A stretch of 22,341 bases of DNA from CAYMND01 sp964465065 (GTDB taxonomy: Bacteria > Acidobacteriota > Aminicenantia > UBA2199): assembly GCA_964465065.1 (NCBI GenBank), contig CAYXHZ010000050.1, positions 1-22,341 on the forward strand. Reading direction: 5' to 3'. The position numbers and the translations under genes were made by a program. Below are positions 7,908 through 16,398 of the stretch, one piece after another. The first letter of the stretch is position 1. Every line of letters starts with the position of its first letter. The notes below the pieces were generated by a model. It worked only from the letters and a program-made list of their open reading frames with translations. It had not been told where the DNA came from and ran no database searches.

Positions 7908-7944
7908 CGCCTGATCGCCCTGATCAACCGCCGGACGCTGGCGG
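7905..7944 (+). other. In-frame TGA followed by a short hairpin
   Basis: TGA (7905-7907) is followed by CCGCC (7928-7932), a seven-base loop GGACGCT, and GGCGG (7940-7944). The loop starts 25 bases after the TGA and begins with G, which loosely fits the spacing and loop rule described for bacterial SECIS elements. A five-pair stem in GC-rich DNA is common by chance, so this is weak evidence for selenocysteine insertion. The site is recorded because it decides whether the flanking kinase is one protein or two fragments. Confidence 0.3.
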
Positions 7945-8072
7945 GCCGGCTGGGCGGGGTCAGGCGGACCTACTGGCCGGTTCTGGGTATATTTTTCTGC
8001 CTGCTGTTCCTGCTGTACCTGATCCGTTATCGAGCCCTCAGTTTTCGGGAACAGAGCCGCAAGAATCTGGAA

Positions 8073-9749
8073 TTGGCGTACAACAACCTGGAGCGCCTGG
8101 TCGAGCAACGCGCCCGGGCCCTGACCGAAAGCAACCGTCAACTGGCCGTTCAGAACGAGGACCTGCGCCGCCTGAATTCTCAATCCGAAGAGCATAAGAA
8201 ATTTCTGCAGGAGATCATCGATTCGCTTTCCCATCCCTTCTTTGTCATCGATCCCGAAAACAAGCATATCCTGCTGTCCAACAAGGCCGCCCGCAGCAAA
8301 CTGGGTGCCGGGGCCACGGCTTCCGAACGGCTGCAGAAACTGTGTGCCGAGCTGGGCGATGAATGCCCGTTGACCCGAGTGCTGAAAACCGGTCAGTCGG
8401 TGGTCAGCGAATATACCCGGCCCGGAGCGGACGGGCAGACCGAGTCGACCGAGATCTATGTCTATCCGGTCGGGAGTCTGGAAACGAAAATCAAGCGGAT
8501 CATCGTCTATCTGGTGGATATCACCGAACGGCACCGTTTGCAGGAACAGTTCATTCAGGCCCAGAAGATGGAAGCCGTCGGGCAATTGGCCGGAGGGATC
8601 GCCCACGATTTCAACAACCTGCTGTCGGTCATGATCGGCTACAGCGAGCAACTGGTCGAGGAACTCAGTCAGGACAGCCAGTACGGGAAACGGATCAACG
8701 GCATTCACCGGGCAGCCCTGAAGGCCGGTGACCTGACCCAGAAATTGCTGCTGTTTTCCCGCAAGCACCCCCATAAGCCCAAACTGATCGATATCAACTC
8801 GGTGATCGCCGGATTACTGGACCTGGTGCGGCCGATCATCGGCGTGCATGTATCCCTGGAATTCCGCAGTTCGGCCGACCTGTTCATGGTCATGATCGAT
8901 CCCTCCCAGTTCGAGCAGGTGATCATGAACCTGCTGGTCAACGCCCGCGACGCCATGCCGCCCCAGGGCGGGCAGGTGATTCTGTCGAGCCGCAACGTGG
9001 TCTTCCGCCATGATTTCGTCTGTCAGAACATGACTGTCCAGGCCGGTCCGTACGTGCTGATCGGGGTGCAGGACAACGGAAGCGGGATGGACAAGTCCAC
9101 CATGGAACGGATTTACGAACCTTTTTTCACCACCAAGCGCGAAAAGGAGGGCACCGGACTCGGTTTGTCGACGGTCTACGGCATCGTCAAACAGCACGGC
9201 GGTTTCATCCATGTCGGCAGCCGGTTGGGCCAGGGGACCCGGTTCCGTATCTACCTGCCCGCCCGAACCGACCAGCAGGCCCAGCACGATGAGCTTATCA
9301 ACCGGGAGAAGGAGAAGCTGGGCGCCAATGAACTGATCCTGCTAGTCGACGACGACCGCAGCGTGCGGGAGATGATTTCCGTAGCCCTGGTCAAGAAGGG
9401 GTACCGGGTCATGTCGACCGGGGACGGTCAGGACGCCCTGCGTCTGCTGCGGGACAAGCAGGACAGCGTCCGCCTGGTGCTCAGCGACGTGGTCATGCCC
9501 AGGATGTCCGGGGTGGAACTGGCCAGCCGGGTCCGGGAGCTGTGCCCGCGACTGCCGATCCTGCTCATGAGCGGCTATATGACCGATCAGTTGCAGGAGT
9601 ACCGCCAGCGCAACGAGGAATGGCCGTTGATCCAGAAGCCCTTTGCCTTCGCGGAATTGTTCCACGAGATCCGTCAGCTGCTCGACAGCCAGGTCCGGGC
9701 GGCGGATGGAAGCGAAACGCTAGTCCTTTCTGCCGATCCAGACCGGTGA
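8073..9749 (+). CDS. Hybrid sensor histidine kinase, C-terminal PAS-HisKA-HATPase-receiver part
   Basis: Output half of the interrupted kinase. Counting from the nominal TTG at 8073: coiled coil (5-45), PAS domain (about 48-158, with CAELGDECPL in its middle and VDITERHRLQEQ at its end), HisKA with the phospho-acceptor His178 in AGGIAHDFNNLL, ATPase with N-box Asn286/Asn290, DNGSG (334-338) and GTGLGLST (360-367), then a receiver (420-537) with acidic Asp426/Asp427, phospho-acceptor Asp472 and Lys522. The open frame actually begins right after the TGA at 7907; no ATG, GTG or TTG occurs in frame before 8073, and 8073 has no convincing ribosome site, so independent translation looks poor. All catalytic residues are intact, which argues for recent loss or for readthrough rather than old decay. 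The stop overlaps the end of the convergent HerA-like gene by 30 bases. Confidence 0.8.
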   Translation: MAYNNLERLVEQRARALTESNRQLAVQNEDLRRLNSQSEEHKKFLQEIIDSLSHPFFVIDPENKHILLSNKAARSKLGAGATASERLQKLCAELGDECPLTRVLKTGQSVVSEYTRPGADGQTESTEIYVYPVGSLETKIKRIIVYLVDITERHRLQEQFIQAQKMEAVGQLAGGIAHDFNNLLSVMIGYSEQLVEELSQDSQYGKRINGIHRAALKAGDLTQKLLLFSRKHPHKPKLIDINSVIAGLLDLVRPIIGVHVSLEFRSSADLFMVMIDPSQFEQVIMNLLVNARDAMPPQGGQVILSSRNVVFRHDFVCQNMTVQAGPYVLIGVQDNGSGMDKSTMERIYEPFFTTKREKEGTGLGLSTVYGIVKQHGGFIHVGSRLGQGTRFRIYLPARTDQQAQHDELINREKEKLGANELILLVDDDRSVREMISVALVKKGYRVMSTGDGQDALRLLRDKQDSVRLVLSDVVMPRMSGVELASRVRELCPRLPILLMSGYMTDQLQEYRQRNEEWPLIQKPFAFAELFHEIRQLLDSQVRAADGSETLVLSADPDR

Positions 9750-12173
9750 CAGCATGCCGCTGGCGGACTCGAGGTAGGGCAGCCAGCACAGACTGAGCAA
9801 ACGAATGCTGACGTTCAGTTTTTTGGGCATGATCTCGATCGACTCGAGCTCTTCGCCGACGGGGTCGCGGCCGTTCTGCAACCGGTCGATTTCCTGGCCG
9901 AGCTCCTCCTCCAGCGTCTGGCGCTCCTGCTGCAACTGCTGCAGCTGCTTTTCGGCCCAGCCGACGTCCTGGGCTTCCTTGCCGGACCGTTGCGCCCGGC
10001 GGATGGAGCTGGAGGCCCGGCTGATCGAGGATTGGCTCAGCAGCTTTTTACCGAACAGGGCGCCCAGCAGGGTGCTGCCGACCGACAGGGCCGTGTCCAT
10101 TTTGGAGACGCTGGCCTGGTCCTTTTCGCGGTTGAGCCTCAACTCGGCAGCCTCGATCTGTTTCTGAAGGCGTTGGATTTTACTTTCGTATCCGGCCCGG
10201 ATCTTGTCCAGCGAGCCGTCCCGGTTCTCGCGTCCCTGCTGTTTGATACGGATCCGAAAATCCCGTTCGCTTTCGCCGGGATAGGAGACGATATCGCTTG
10301 CCGGACTGCGCCACAGCTTGAGCCTGCGCCTGCGGAACAGCCATTCGCGCAGGCTGGTCTGCATGTCCTGGTACTCCCGGGCCTGGGTCAGCCAGGACGG
10401 AGGCGGGCAGTAGCGGGCTTCGAACTGGGGATAGGCCCGCAGCTCCGATTCCGGACAAGCGATTTCGCTGGCCTCGTCCCAGTTGAGCAGCAGCGGCTTT
10501 TCGGCGGCTTCCAGCAGTCCCATGTAGGGCTGTTCGCAGTTGATCCGGTATTTGGCCTCGTTGAAGAAAACGGACCCGTAGGCGATGACCGCCGCCCGGT
10601 AGGTGATGCGCGGGTTTTCGGCCGGGCCGACAGCGGCGCCCAGGTAAACCGGCTGGATGCCCGGCGGCAGCAGCGGCGGCTGGGTGGGCAGCGCGGAGGC
10701 AACCGGGGCGACACCGACCGGACTGGTGTCCGGGCGTGCCGCCGGGGGCTGGGCGGGCGGAACGTCGCTGGCGGCGCCGGCTGACAGACGTTTGAGCTGG
10801 TCCCGGGTCAGCGGACCGGACAGGTAGGACAGGCACCAGCGGCTGTGGAACAGGAAGGGGGCCTCCTCGTTGACGTCGTGCATCAGGAAGACGCGCTTTT
10901 GCAAAGAAGAAATCAGCTCCGCCAGTTCCTGCCGGCCGCCCAGGGCCGGATTCTCCTTGAGACCGTCGAGCAGGCGGTTTTTGTCCTGTTCGGTCTGCAG
11001 CCGGCCGATCATCCAGATGCCGATGTTGGACAGGGCCTTGTAGTCGATATCCACCGGATTCTGGGTGGCCAGGACCAGGCCCAACCCGAAGGCCCGGGCC
11101 TGTTTGAGCAGGATCAGCAGCGGTTTTTTGGATGGCGGCTGGGCCACCGGCGGCAGGAAACCGAACAACTCGTCCATGTACAGCAGGGCGCGCAGACTGC
11201 CGGTACCGTTCTGGCCGCGCATCCAGGTGATGAGGCGGTTGAGCAGCAGCGAGACGACGAACATGCGCTGGCGGTCGTCGAGATGGGCGATGGAGATGAC
11301 GGCGATGCGTGCCTTGCCGGTCGGGCTGTACAGCAGCTGGTCGATCTGCAGCGGCGGGCCCTGGATCCAGCTCGAGAAATCGGGGGATGCCAGCAGGTTG
11401 TTGAGGGCCATGGCCAGTTGCATGCGATCGGCGACGGGGTAGAAGCTTTCCAGATCGAAGACACCGACCTGAGCGAACGGCGGCTTTTGCACCAGGCGGA
11501 TCAGACCGGCCAGGTCGGTGCTTTCGCCGTGTCGCCACAGGGAATCCAGGATGGTGGTCAACAGGATATGTTCCCGGCTCCTGATGGGGTCGGCCTGGAT
11601 GTCGAGCAGGGTCAGCAGCGAGCTGACCGTGCCGGAGATGGCGTCGCCGTACAGGTCGCTTTCGGCCATGACCTGGGCCGAGGGCGGATCGAGCGATTTC
11701 AGGATGGAAAGCGGCGCGTTGGCGCTGTTGCCGGGGGTGTAGACGATCACTTCGGCGCTGTCGCGGTACAGGGCCACCCGCTGACCGTCCTGCTCCCAGT
11801 CGGCCAGACCCTTGCGCCAGCTTTCGGCGGTGGTCGCGGCCAGGCTGCCGACATCGGTTCCCTTCTGCCGGGCGCTTTCCGGGTCGATCCAGGGGGTGAA
11901 ATCCTCGGGGCGGAGTTCGGGGAAGCTTAGGCAGAGGTTGGTCATGTCGCCCTTGGGGTCGATGACGATGGCCGGGATGCCGTCGATGGCCGCTTCTTCG
12001 AGAAGGGCTACGCCCAGACCGGTCTTGCCGCTGCCGGTCATGCCCAGGCAGACTGCGTGGGTGACCAGGTGGCGGGAATCGAGCATGACCGGGTTGGCTT
12101 CGATCTGACGGCTTTGCGGGTTGTAGGGGCGGCCCAGGTAAAAGGCGCCGAGTTTTTCGATCTTGGGATTCAT
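9720..12173 (-). CDS. HerA/FtsK-like P-loop ATPase with C-terminal coiled coils (DUF87-type)
   Basis: An 817-residue cytosolic ATPase of the HerA/VirB4-like DUF87 group, related to DNA-pumping ATPases and helicases. The Walker A motif is GMTGSGKT (44-51), followed by IDPKGDMTNL (71-80) typical of this group; Walker B is LYMDE (331-335) and the following sensor strand is LATQNPVD (368-375). After a Pro/Ala-rich linker (468-508) come an unassigned domain (about 510-640), a coiled coil (about 655-690), a short glycine/serine hydrophobic patch (695-712) resembling a membrane-inserting or glycine-zipper segment, and a second coiled coil (735-768). ATG at 12173 has AGGAG seven bases upstream. No nuclease (NurA) gene is adjacent, so the classical HerA-NurA end-resection pair is not present here. 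Its cellular role is unknown; the ATPase call is firm. It faces the kinase gene tail to tail, overlapping it by 30 bases. Confidence 0.85.
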   Translation of the reverse strand: MNPKIEKLGAFYLGRPYNPQSRQIEANPVMLDSRHLVTHAVCLGMTGSGKTGLGVALLEEAAIDGIPAIVIDPKGDMTNLCLSFPELRPEDFTPWIDPESARQKGTDVGSLAATTAESWRKGLADWEQDGQRVALYRDSAEVIVYTPGNSANAPLSILKSLDPPSAQVMAESDLYGDAISGTVSSLLTLLDIQADPIRSREHILLTTILDSLWRHGESTDLAGLIRLVQKPPFAQVGVFDLESFYPVADRMQLAMALNNLLASPDFSSWIQGPPLQIDQLLYSPTGKARIAVISIAHLDDRQRMFVVSLLLNRLITWMRGQNGTGSLRALLYMDELFGFLPPVAQPPSKKPLLILLKQARAFGLGLVLATQNPVDIDYKALSNIGIWMIGRLQTEQDKNRLLDGLKENPALGGRQELAELISSLQKRVFLMHDVNEEAPFLFHSRWCLSYLSGPLTRDQLKRLSAGAASDVPPAQPPAARPDTSPVGVAPVASALPTQPPLLPPGIQPVYLGAAVGPAENPRITYRAAVIAYGSVFFNEAKYRINCEQPYMGLLEAAEKPLLLNWDEASEIACPESELRAYPQFEARYCPPPSWLTQAREYQDMQTSLREWLFRRRRLKLWRSPASDIVSYPGESERDFRIRIKQQGRENRDGSLDKIRAGYESKIQRLQKQIEAAELRLNREKDQASVSKMDTALSVGSTLLGALFGKKLLSQSSISRASSSIRRAQRSGKEAQDVGWAEKQLQQLQQERQTLEEELGQEIDRLQNGRDPVGEELESIEIMPKKLNVSIRLLSLCWLPYLESASGMLSPVWIGRKD

Positions 12174-12478
12174 GGTCCAACTCCTGCTATCGACTGTCGC
12201 TAAAAAATAGCATATCGGCGCCGAGTTATCCAGTCGTGGTGAATGTCTGTGTCAATGTAAAGAAGTAAAGCACCGTCCCGGACGAGCGGACGAGCTCGGA
12301 AAAAACAATTCACCATGAAATTCCTATTTTTAAAAGCGGAATTTCATGGTAATTGACGACTTGTAGAATGTCAGTAGGACCTCAACCTGAAATCGGCGGA
12401 CCTTGGCCGAACTGGAGTTGCCAATCCGATGGCGATGGTTTACAATTTTCCATCAGCAGCCGGAGGTCAGTGCAGCAC
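12174..12478. other. Non-coding 305-base divergent intergenic region
   Basis: This stretch separates the HerA-like gene (minus) from the small protein/kinase operon (plus). It holds an 8-base tandem repeat CGGACGAG x2 (12279-12294), the long inverted repeat described separately, and a minus-strand TTGACA (12255-12250) without a convincing -10. It is noticeably more AT-rich at 12241-12275 and 12300-12370 than its neighbours. The open frame from 12353 to 12478 upstream of the small protein has no ribosome site and begins inside the inverted repeat, so I regard it as non-coding. Confidence 0.6.
12306..12355. repeat. Perfect 13-base inverted repeat, extended to 18 pairs with one bulge
   Basis: ACCATGAAATTCC (12312-12324) and GGAATTTCATGGT (12338-12350) are exact reverse complements around a 13-base AT-rich centre. 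Five more bases pair outside (CAATT 12306-12310 with AATTG 12351-12355) if C12311 is bulged. It may be an operator for a dimeric regulator, a cruciform/hairpin, or the ends of a tiny mobile-element remnant. There is no T-run, so it is not a classical terminator. Confidence 0.75.
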
Positions 12479-12787
12479 ATGATCGGAGCCGATTTGATCC
12501 GTCGCGTCAGAAAGGAGAGGGAAGTCATCGCCCTGTTTATGGAGCAGGGGGCCTGCACCCCTAACCTGGCCGTCAAACTGGCGACCCTGGACCCGCAATG
12601 GGTGCGCTACCGCCCCGAGCTCAACCGCTTCCTGGCCCGGGGGGTCGTGCAGCGGGCCTCGGAAAACGAGTATTACCTCGATGAAAACCGGCTGCTGCAG
12701 ATTCGTATGAACCGGATCAAGTGGGGTCTTGTCGGTCTGCTGGCGGTCTGTCTGCTGGTTTTGGCCTGGTTGTCCGGGAAGCGATGA
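12479..12787 (+). CDS. Small winged-helix-like protein with a C-terminal membrane anchor
   Basis: A 102-residue protein that I cannot name. Residues 3-72 look like a compact helix-turn-helix/winged-helix fold: helical segments at 3-22 and 28-52, then a FLARGVVQRASENEYYLDENRL stretch (51-72; the YYLDE motif at 65-69) typical of a wing. It is followed by a basic segment and one membrane helix (82-99) ending in KR, so it is probably tail-anchored with the fold in the cytoplasm. The last codon overlaps the kinase start as ATGA (12784-12787), so translation of the two is coupled and they may work together. ATG at 12479 lies 11 bases after GGAGGT; GTG at 12470 is the in-frame alternative but sits only two bases from it. 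Similar small YYLDE-membrane proteins occur in other bacteria, to my recollection without known function. Confidence 0.68.
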   Translation: MIGADLIRRVRKEREVIALFMEQGACTPNLAVKLATLDPQWVRYRPELNRFLARGVVQRASENEYYLDENRLLQIRMNRIKWGLVGLLAVCLLVLAWLSGKR

Positions 12788-15561
12788 GATTTCGCATCAT
12801 ACGCCTGCGCCTGCGCCGGCTGCCGATTCTGCTGGCGGTCATCAGTCTGGCACTGACGATCGTGTCGCTGCTTCTGTGGCGAACGGGTCAACGCGATGCG
12901 ACGGTGCGCCAGGCGGCTGTGGAGATTCCCCGACAGATCGAACGCTCCCGCCACCTGATCGCCCACCATCTGGCCCGGTTGGCCGGCGAGGAAAGCGCCG
13001 CCGCCGCCCGGGATGGAGCGCCGGCACTGATACTCGAGATCGAGGCGCGGATCCGGACCGGCAGCGAGGAACTGTATCCGGAGCTGCTGGCCGTGCGATG
13101 CTACGACGAGAATCTGGAACTGAAGTCGGCCGAATCCGCCGCGACCGGTCCGGTGCCGCTGCCGGACGGCCTGCTGGCTGCCCGGCTCGGGGCGGGCTGG
13201 CGCGAGGGCTTGTACCGTTGTGGCTCCGAGGTCGATTATCGGGTCGTCGTGCCCCTCTTTGCCGGGCAGGATCGGCTGGGCGCGCTAGAATTCATCTTCG
13301 CGCCCCGGGTCCTGCTGTCGGGTTTGGACCGCGTCTACCGTGCCGTCTTGATCTGGCAGGTCGCCGCTGGCGGTTTTTTCTCGGAGAAGGTCCCGTCCGC
13401 TTCGCTGTCGTTGCCGATCGGGCCGGACCTGTTTTCCGGAAACCCCTGCCGCCTGATTTTCGACTATCGGCCGCCGCTGGTGCCGGGCCGTCTGATCTGG
13501 CCAGTCCTGGTCCTGTTGACTGTACTCGTGCTGCTGCTGTTTTCGCTGCTGCAGCTGCCGGCGAAGTTTCGTTTCATTCACGGCAAACCACCGGCTCGGC
13601 TTCGCTACATCGACGGCGAGCGCGACATCAGTGTCCTGTCCCAGGCCGTGGAGCAGAGCAATGTCGCCGTCATGGTCACCGATGTCCAGGGTCAGATCGA
13701 GTACGTCAACCGCAAATTCGTGCAGCTGACCGGTTACGAGCTCGAGGAACTGGTCGGCCAGAATCCGCGCATCCTCAAATCTCTGGCGACTCCGCCGGAT
13801 GTCTACCAGGACCTGTGGCGGAGCTTGTCGGCCGGTAAAGCGTGGAGCGGTGAATTCTACAACCGCAAGAAATCCGGAGAACTGTTCTGGGACGTATCCT
13901 ATATCGCGCCGGTCCGGGATCGGAACGGCCGGGTCATTCATTTTGTGGCCGTCAAGGAGGACATCACCGAACGCAAGCAGATGGAAGTGGAACTGATCGC
14001 CGCCAAGGAGACCGCCGAGACCGCCAACCGGGCCAAAAGCCATTTTCTGGCCAACATGTCGCACGAGATCCGTACACCGATGAACACCATCATCGGCATG
14101 ACCGAACTGACCCTGAAGACCGGTCTGGACGCCGAACAGCGCGACTACCTGAAATCGGTGCTCCTGGCCGCCGAAAACCTGCTGACCATCCTGGACGAAA
14201 TCCTCGACCTGTCCAAGATCGAAGCGGGTGCGTTGCGGCTCGATCCGGCGCCGTTTCTGCTGCGCGAGCAGCTGCGCTACTGGATGAACGGCATGATGGC
14301 CGAAGCCGCCAAAAAAAAGCTGGAGATGTTGCTGGATGTGGACGACGACGTACCCGACGCCCTGATCGGCGATTTCGTCCGTCTGGGCCAGATCCTGATC
14401 AATCTGCTGGCCAACGCCGTCAAGTTCACGGCCGCAGGCGGCGTCATGGTCCGGGTCGAGCTGTCCGGCGCCACCGAGGACAAGGAGACGGAACTGCATT
14501 TCATGGTCAGCGACACCGGTGTCGGGGTGGCCGAAGACAAGAAGCGGGAGATATTCGAGCGCTTTTCCCAGGCCGACAGCTCTTCGACGCGACGCTTCGG
14601 CGGAACCGGCCTGGGGCTGGCCGTCTGTTCCGAACTGTTGGGCTTGATGCACGGACGCATCTGGGTGGACAGCCCGTCGGACTGGGCGTTCGGCGTGCAA
14701 CCCGGTCCGGGCAGCACTTTTCACTTCACGGTGCGTCTGGGCAGGCAGTTCGTCGCTGAAGAAGCCTACCGCAGCGATTTCACTCTGGCGGGGCGCTTAC
14801 GAACCGTCATCATCCATATCCAGAATCAACTGCGGCTCAAGATGATCAAGAGCTGGTGCGAAAGCGGCGGATTGCAGGTACGGATCGCTTCCAGTTTCAC
14901 CGAGGCCGAGCAGTGGTTCCGCCAAGAGTCCGCCAGCCTGTTTCTGAGCGACGGAAGCGATTGGCCCGGCAACGAGGTTTTCACCGGCCCTCTGCCGGAG
15001 CAGAATCGGGTCATCGTCTATCCGGGATCGACCGCAATGCCGATCGCTGCCTTTCCGGCCGGGTTGGGCAAAGAGATCGGCAGAATGCCGATCTGTGCCG
15101 CGGAACTGCTGGAACAGATCGCTTCCGTGATCGACAGCGCACCGACTGTTTTCACGACCATCGCGCCGACGGCAAGCCCAACGACGGGCAAGCGCTGGTC
15201 GATACTGGTCGCCGAAGACAACCCGCTCAACCGCAAGCTGATCGGCCGTCTGCTGGAAAAGGCAGCCTATGGGGTCAGCTTCGCCGAAAACGGCCTGCAG
15301 GCCATCGAAAAATTACGGCAGCAATCCTACGATCTGGTGCTGATGGACATTCAGATGCCGGAACTGGACGGAGTGGCGGCGACCATCCGGCTCAGGGAGG
15401 AGGGTTTCAGTCTGCCCATCATTGCCCTGACCGCCCATGCCCTGAAGGGCGACCGGGAAAAATTCCTGGAGGCGGGCATGGACGATTACCTCTGCAAGCC
15501 GATCCGGCCGGAGGAGCTGCACCGCCTGCTGGATATTCATCTGGACAAGAGCAAACGCTGA
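12784..15561 (+). CDS. Membrane hybrid sensor histidine kinase (sensor-PAS-HisKA-HATPase-pseudoreceiver-receiver)
   Basis: A 925-residue inner-membrane kinase. Order: helix 1 (13-32), extracytoplasmic sensor (33-235, unassigned), helix 2 (237-257), PAS (282-400, ending VKEDITERKQ), HisKA with His427 in SHFLANMSHEIRTP, HATPase with Asn540/Asn544, DTGVG (577-581) and FGGTGLGLA (605-613), a receiver-like region (672-784), and a full receiver (805-920) with Glu811/Asp812, phospho-acceptor Asp855 in LVLMDIQMP and Lys905. The 672-784 region has receiver-like spacing (TVIIHIQNQ start, LFLSDGSDW centre) but lacks the acidic pair, so it is probably a degenerate receiver. ATG at 12784 overlaps the stop of the preceding small protein. 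Its stop abuts the stop of the convergent gene with no base between. No partner regulator or Hpt is nearby. Confidence 0.92.
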   Translation: MRFRIIRLRLRRLPILLAVISLALTIVSLLLWRTGQRDATVRQAAVEIPRQIERSRHLIAHHLARLAGEESAAAARDGAPALILEIEARIRTGSEELYPELLAVRCYDENLELKSAESAATGPVPLPDGLLAARLGAGWREGLYRCGSEVDYRVVVPLFAGQDRLGALEFIFAPRVLLSGLDRVYRAVLIWQVAAGGFFSEKVPSASLSLPIGPDLFSGNPCRLIFDYRPPLVPGRLIWPVLVLLTVLVLLLFSLLQLPAKFRFIHGKPPARLRYIDGERDISVLSQAVEQSNVAVMVTDVQGQIEYVNRKFVQLTGYELEELVGQNPRILKSLATPPDVYQDLWRSLSAGKAWSGEFYNRKKSGELFWDVSYIAPVRDRNGRVIHFVAVKEDITERKQMEVELIAAKETAETANRAKSHFLANMSHEIRTPMNTIIGMTELTLKTGLDAEQRDYLKSVLLAAENLLTILDEILDLSKIEAGALRLDPAPFLLREQLRYWMNGMMAEAAKKKLEMLLDVDDDVPDALIGDFVRLGQILINLLANAVKFTAAGGVMVRVELSGATEDKETELHFMVSDTGVGVAEDKKREIFERFSQADSSSTRRFGGTGLGLAVCSELLGLMHGRIWVDSPSDWAFGVQPGPGSTFHFTVRLGRQFVAEEAYRSDFTLAGRLRTVIIHIQNQLRLKMIKSWCESGGLQVRIASSFTEAEQWFRQESASLFLSDGSDWPGNEVFTGPLPEQNRVIVYPGSTAMPIAAFPAGLGKEIGRMPICAAELLEQIASVIDSAPTVFTTIAPTASPTTGKRWSILVAEDNPLNRKLIGRLLEKAAYGVSFAENGLQAIEKLRQQSYDLVLMDIQMPELDGVAATIRLREEGFSLPIIALTAHALKGDREKFLEAGMDDYLCKPIRPEELHRLLDIHLDKSKR

Positions 15562-16368
15562 TTATTCCAGTTCTACCGGGTTGTTCAGACTGCCCAGTCC
15601 GTCGATTTCGACGCCGATGCGGTCACCGGGGCGCAAGAACAGCGGCGGGGTACGGGTGTAACCGACACCGGCCGGTGTCCCGGTCAGGATGACGGTGCCC
15701 GGTGTCAGGGTCAGCGAGCGGCTGGCCTGATGGACGATCTGGGAGATATCGAATATCATGTCGCTCAGGTTGCTGTCCTGCACTGTCCGGCCGTTGAGGA
15801 CGGCACGGATCGACAGGGACTGCACGGACCGGATTTCGTCGCGGCTGACGACGGCCGGTCCCAGCGGGCAGAAGGTGTCGAAACTCTTGCCACGGCTCCA
15901 TTGCTTCATCTGCAGACGGATCTGCCAGTCCCGCGCCGAGACGTCGTTGGCGCAGCAGTAGCCGAAGATCGCTGCCTCGGCCTGCTCGAGCGGGATGTTT
16001 TTGCCGCCCCGGCCGATGACCAGGGCCAGTTCGGCCTCGTAGTCGACTTCGTCGGGTCCGGCCTGAGGCAACAGGATGGTCTGCTCCGGACCGATGACGC
16101 TGTTGATTCCCTTGAGAAAGATCAGGGGGATCTCGGGGATGCGCAAGCCGGTTTCGGCGGCGTGACTGCGGTAATTCACACCCAGAGCCAGAATCATCGG
16201 CGGCTCGAGCGGTGCCAGCAGACGGCGGAAACGGAACGGCGGCCGCCGGCGGGGCGAAAAGCCGTTCGCCCAGTCTCCAGTCAACTCCCTGGCCAGTTGC
16301 GGGTCTTGGGGCAAGATTTCACAGCAGCGGATTGCTCCCTGCTCGTCGATTACTCTGGATATGCGCAT
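15562..16368 (-). CDS. Fumarylacetoacetate hydrolase (FAH) family protein
   Basis: A 268-residue metal-dependent enzyme of the FAH superfamily, which cleaves or isomerises C-C bonds in 2-oxo/2-hydroxy-acid intermediates of aromatic and amino-acid degradation, or decarboxylates oxaloacetate. Visible: an N-terminal MoaF/FAH_N-like lead (1-55), LGVNYRSHAAE (62-72), the metal ligands Glu111 and Glu113 in DYEAELALVIG and Asp142 in ANDVSARDWQ, Lys161 in RGKSFDTFCPLGP, and a C-terminal LTGTPAGVGYT. Length is normal. Substrate cannot be read from sequence. It follows the hybrid kinase gene on the same strand by 30 bases and is probably the last gene of the FIST-kinase operon, although a TACAAT lies about ten bases before its ATG. 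No ribosome site is evident, so the start at 16368 is chosen from family alignment. Linking it to sensing is speculative. Confidence 0.88.
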   Translation of the reverse strand: MRISRVIDEQGAIRCCEILPQDPQLARELTGDWANGFSPRRRPPFRFRRLLAPLEPPMILALGVNYRSHAAETGLRIPEIPLIFLKGINSVIGPEQTILLPQAGPDEVDYEAELALVIGRGGKNIPLEQAEAAIFGYCCANDVSARDWQIRLQMKQWSRGKSFDTFCPLGPAVVSRDEIRSVQSLSIRAVLNGRTVQDSNLSDMIFDISQIVHQASRSLTLTPGTVILTGTPAGVGYTRTPPLFLRPGDRIGVEIDGLGSLNNPVELE

Positions 16369-16398
16369 GACCGTATTGTACCATACCGGCCAAAACCG

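Noticed and set aside
6858..8774. 638-codon minus-strand open frame across the interrupted kinase
   Set aside because: No domain and typical shadow composition. Its length over the TGA only shows that no frameshift has occurred there.
10180..12180. 666-codon minus-strand frame overlapping the HerA-like gene
   Set aside because: Arg/Pro/Gly-rich out-of-frame translation on the same strand; the Walker motifs are in the other frame with a good ribosome site.
12353..12478. N-terminal extension of the small winged-helix-like protein
   Set aside because: It starts inside the inverted repeat, lacks a ribosome site and has non-protein-like composition; GGAGGT precedes the ATG at 12479 instead.
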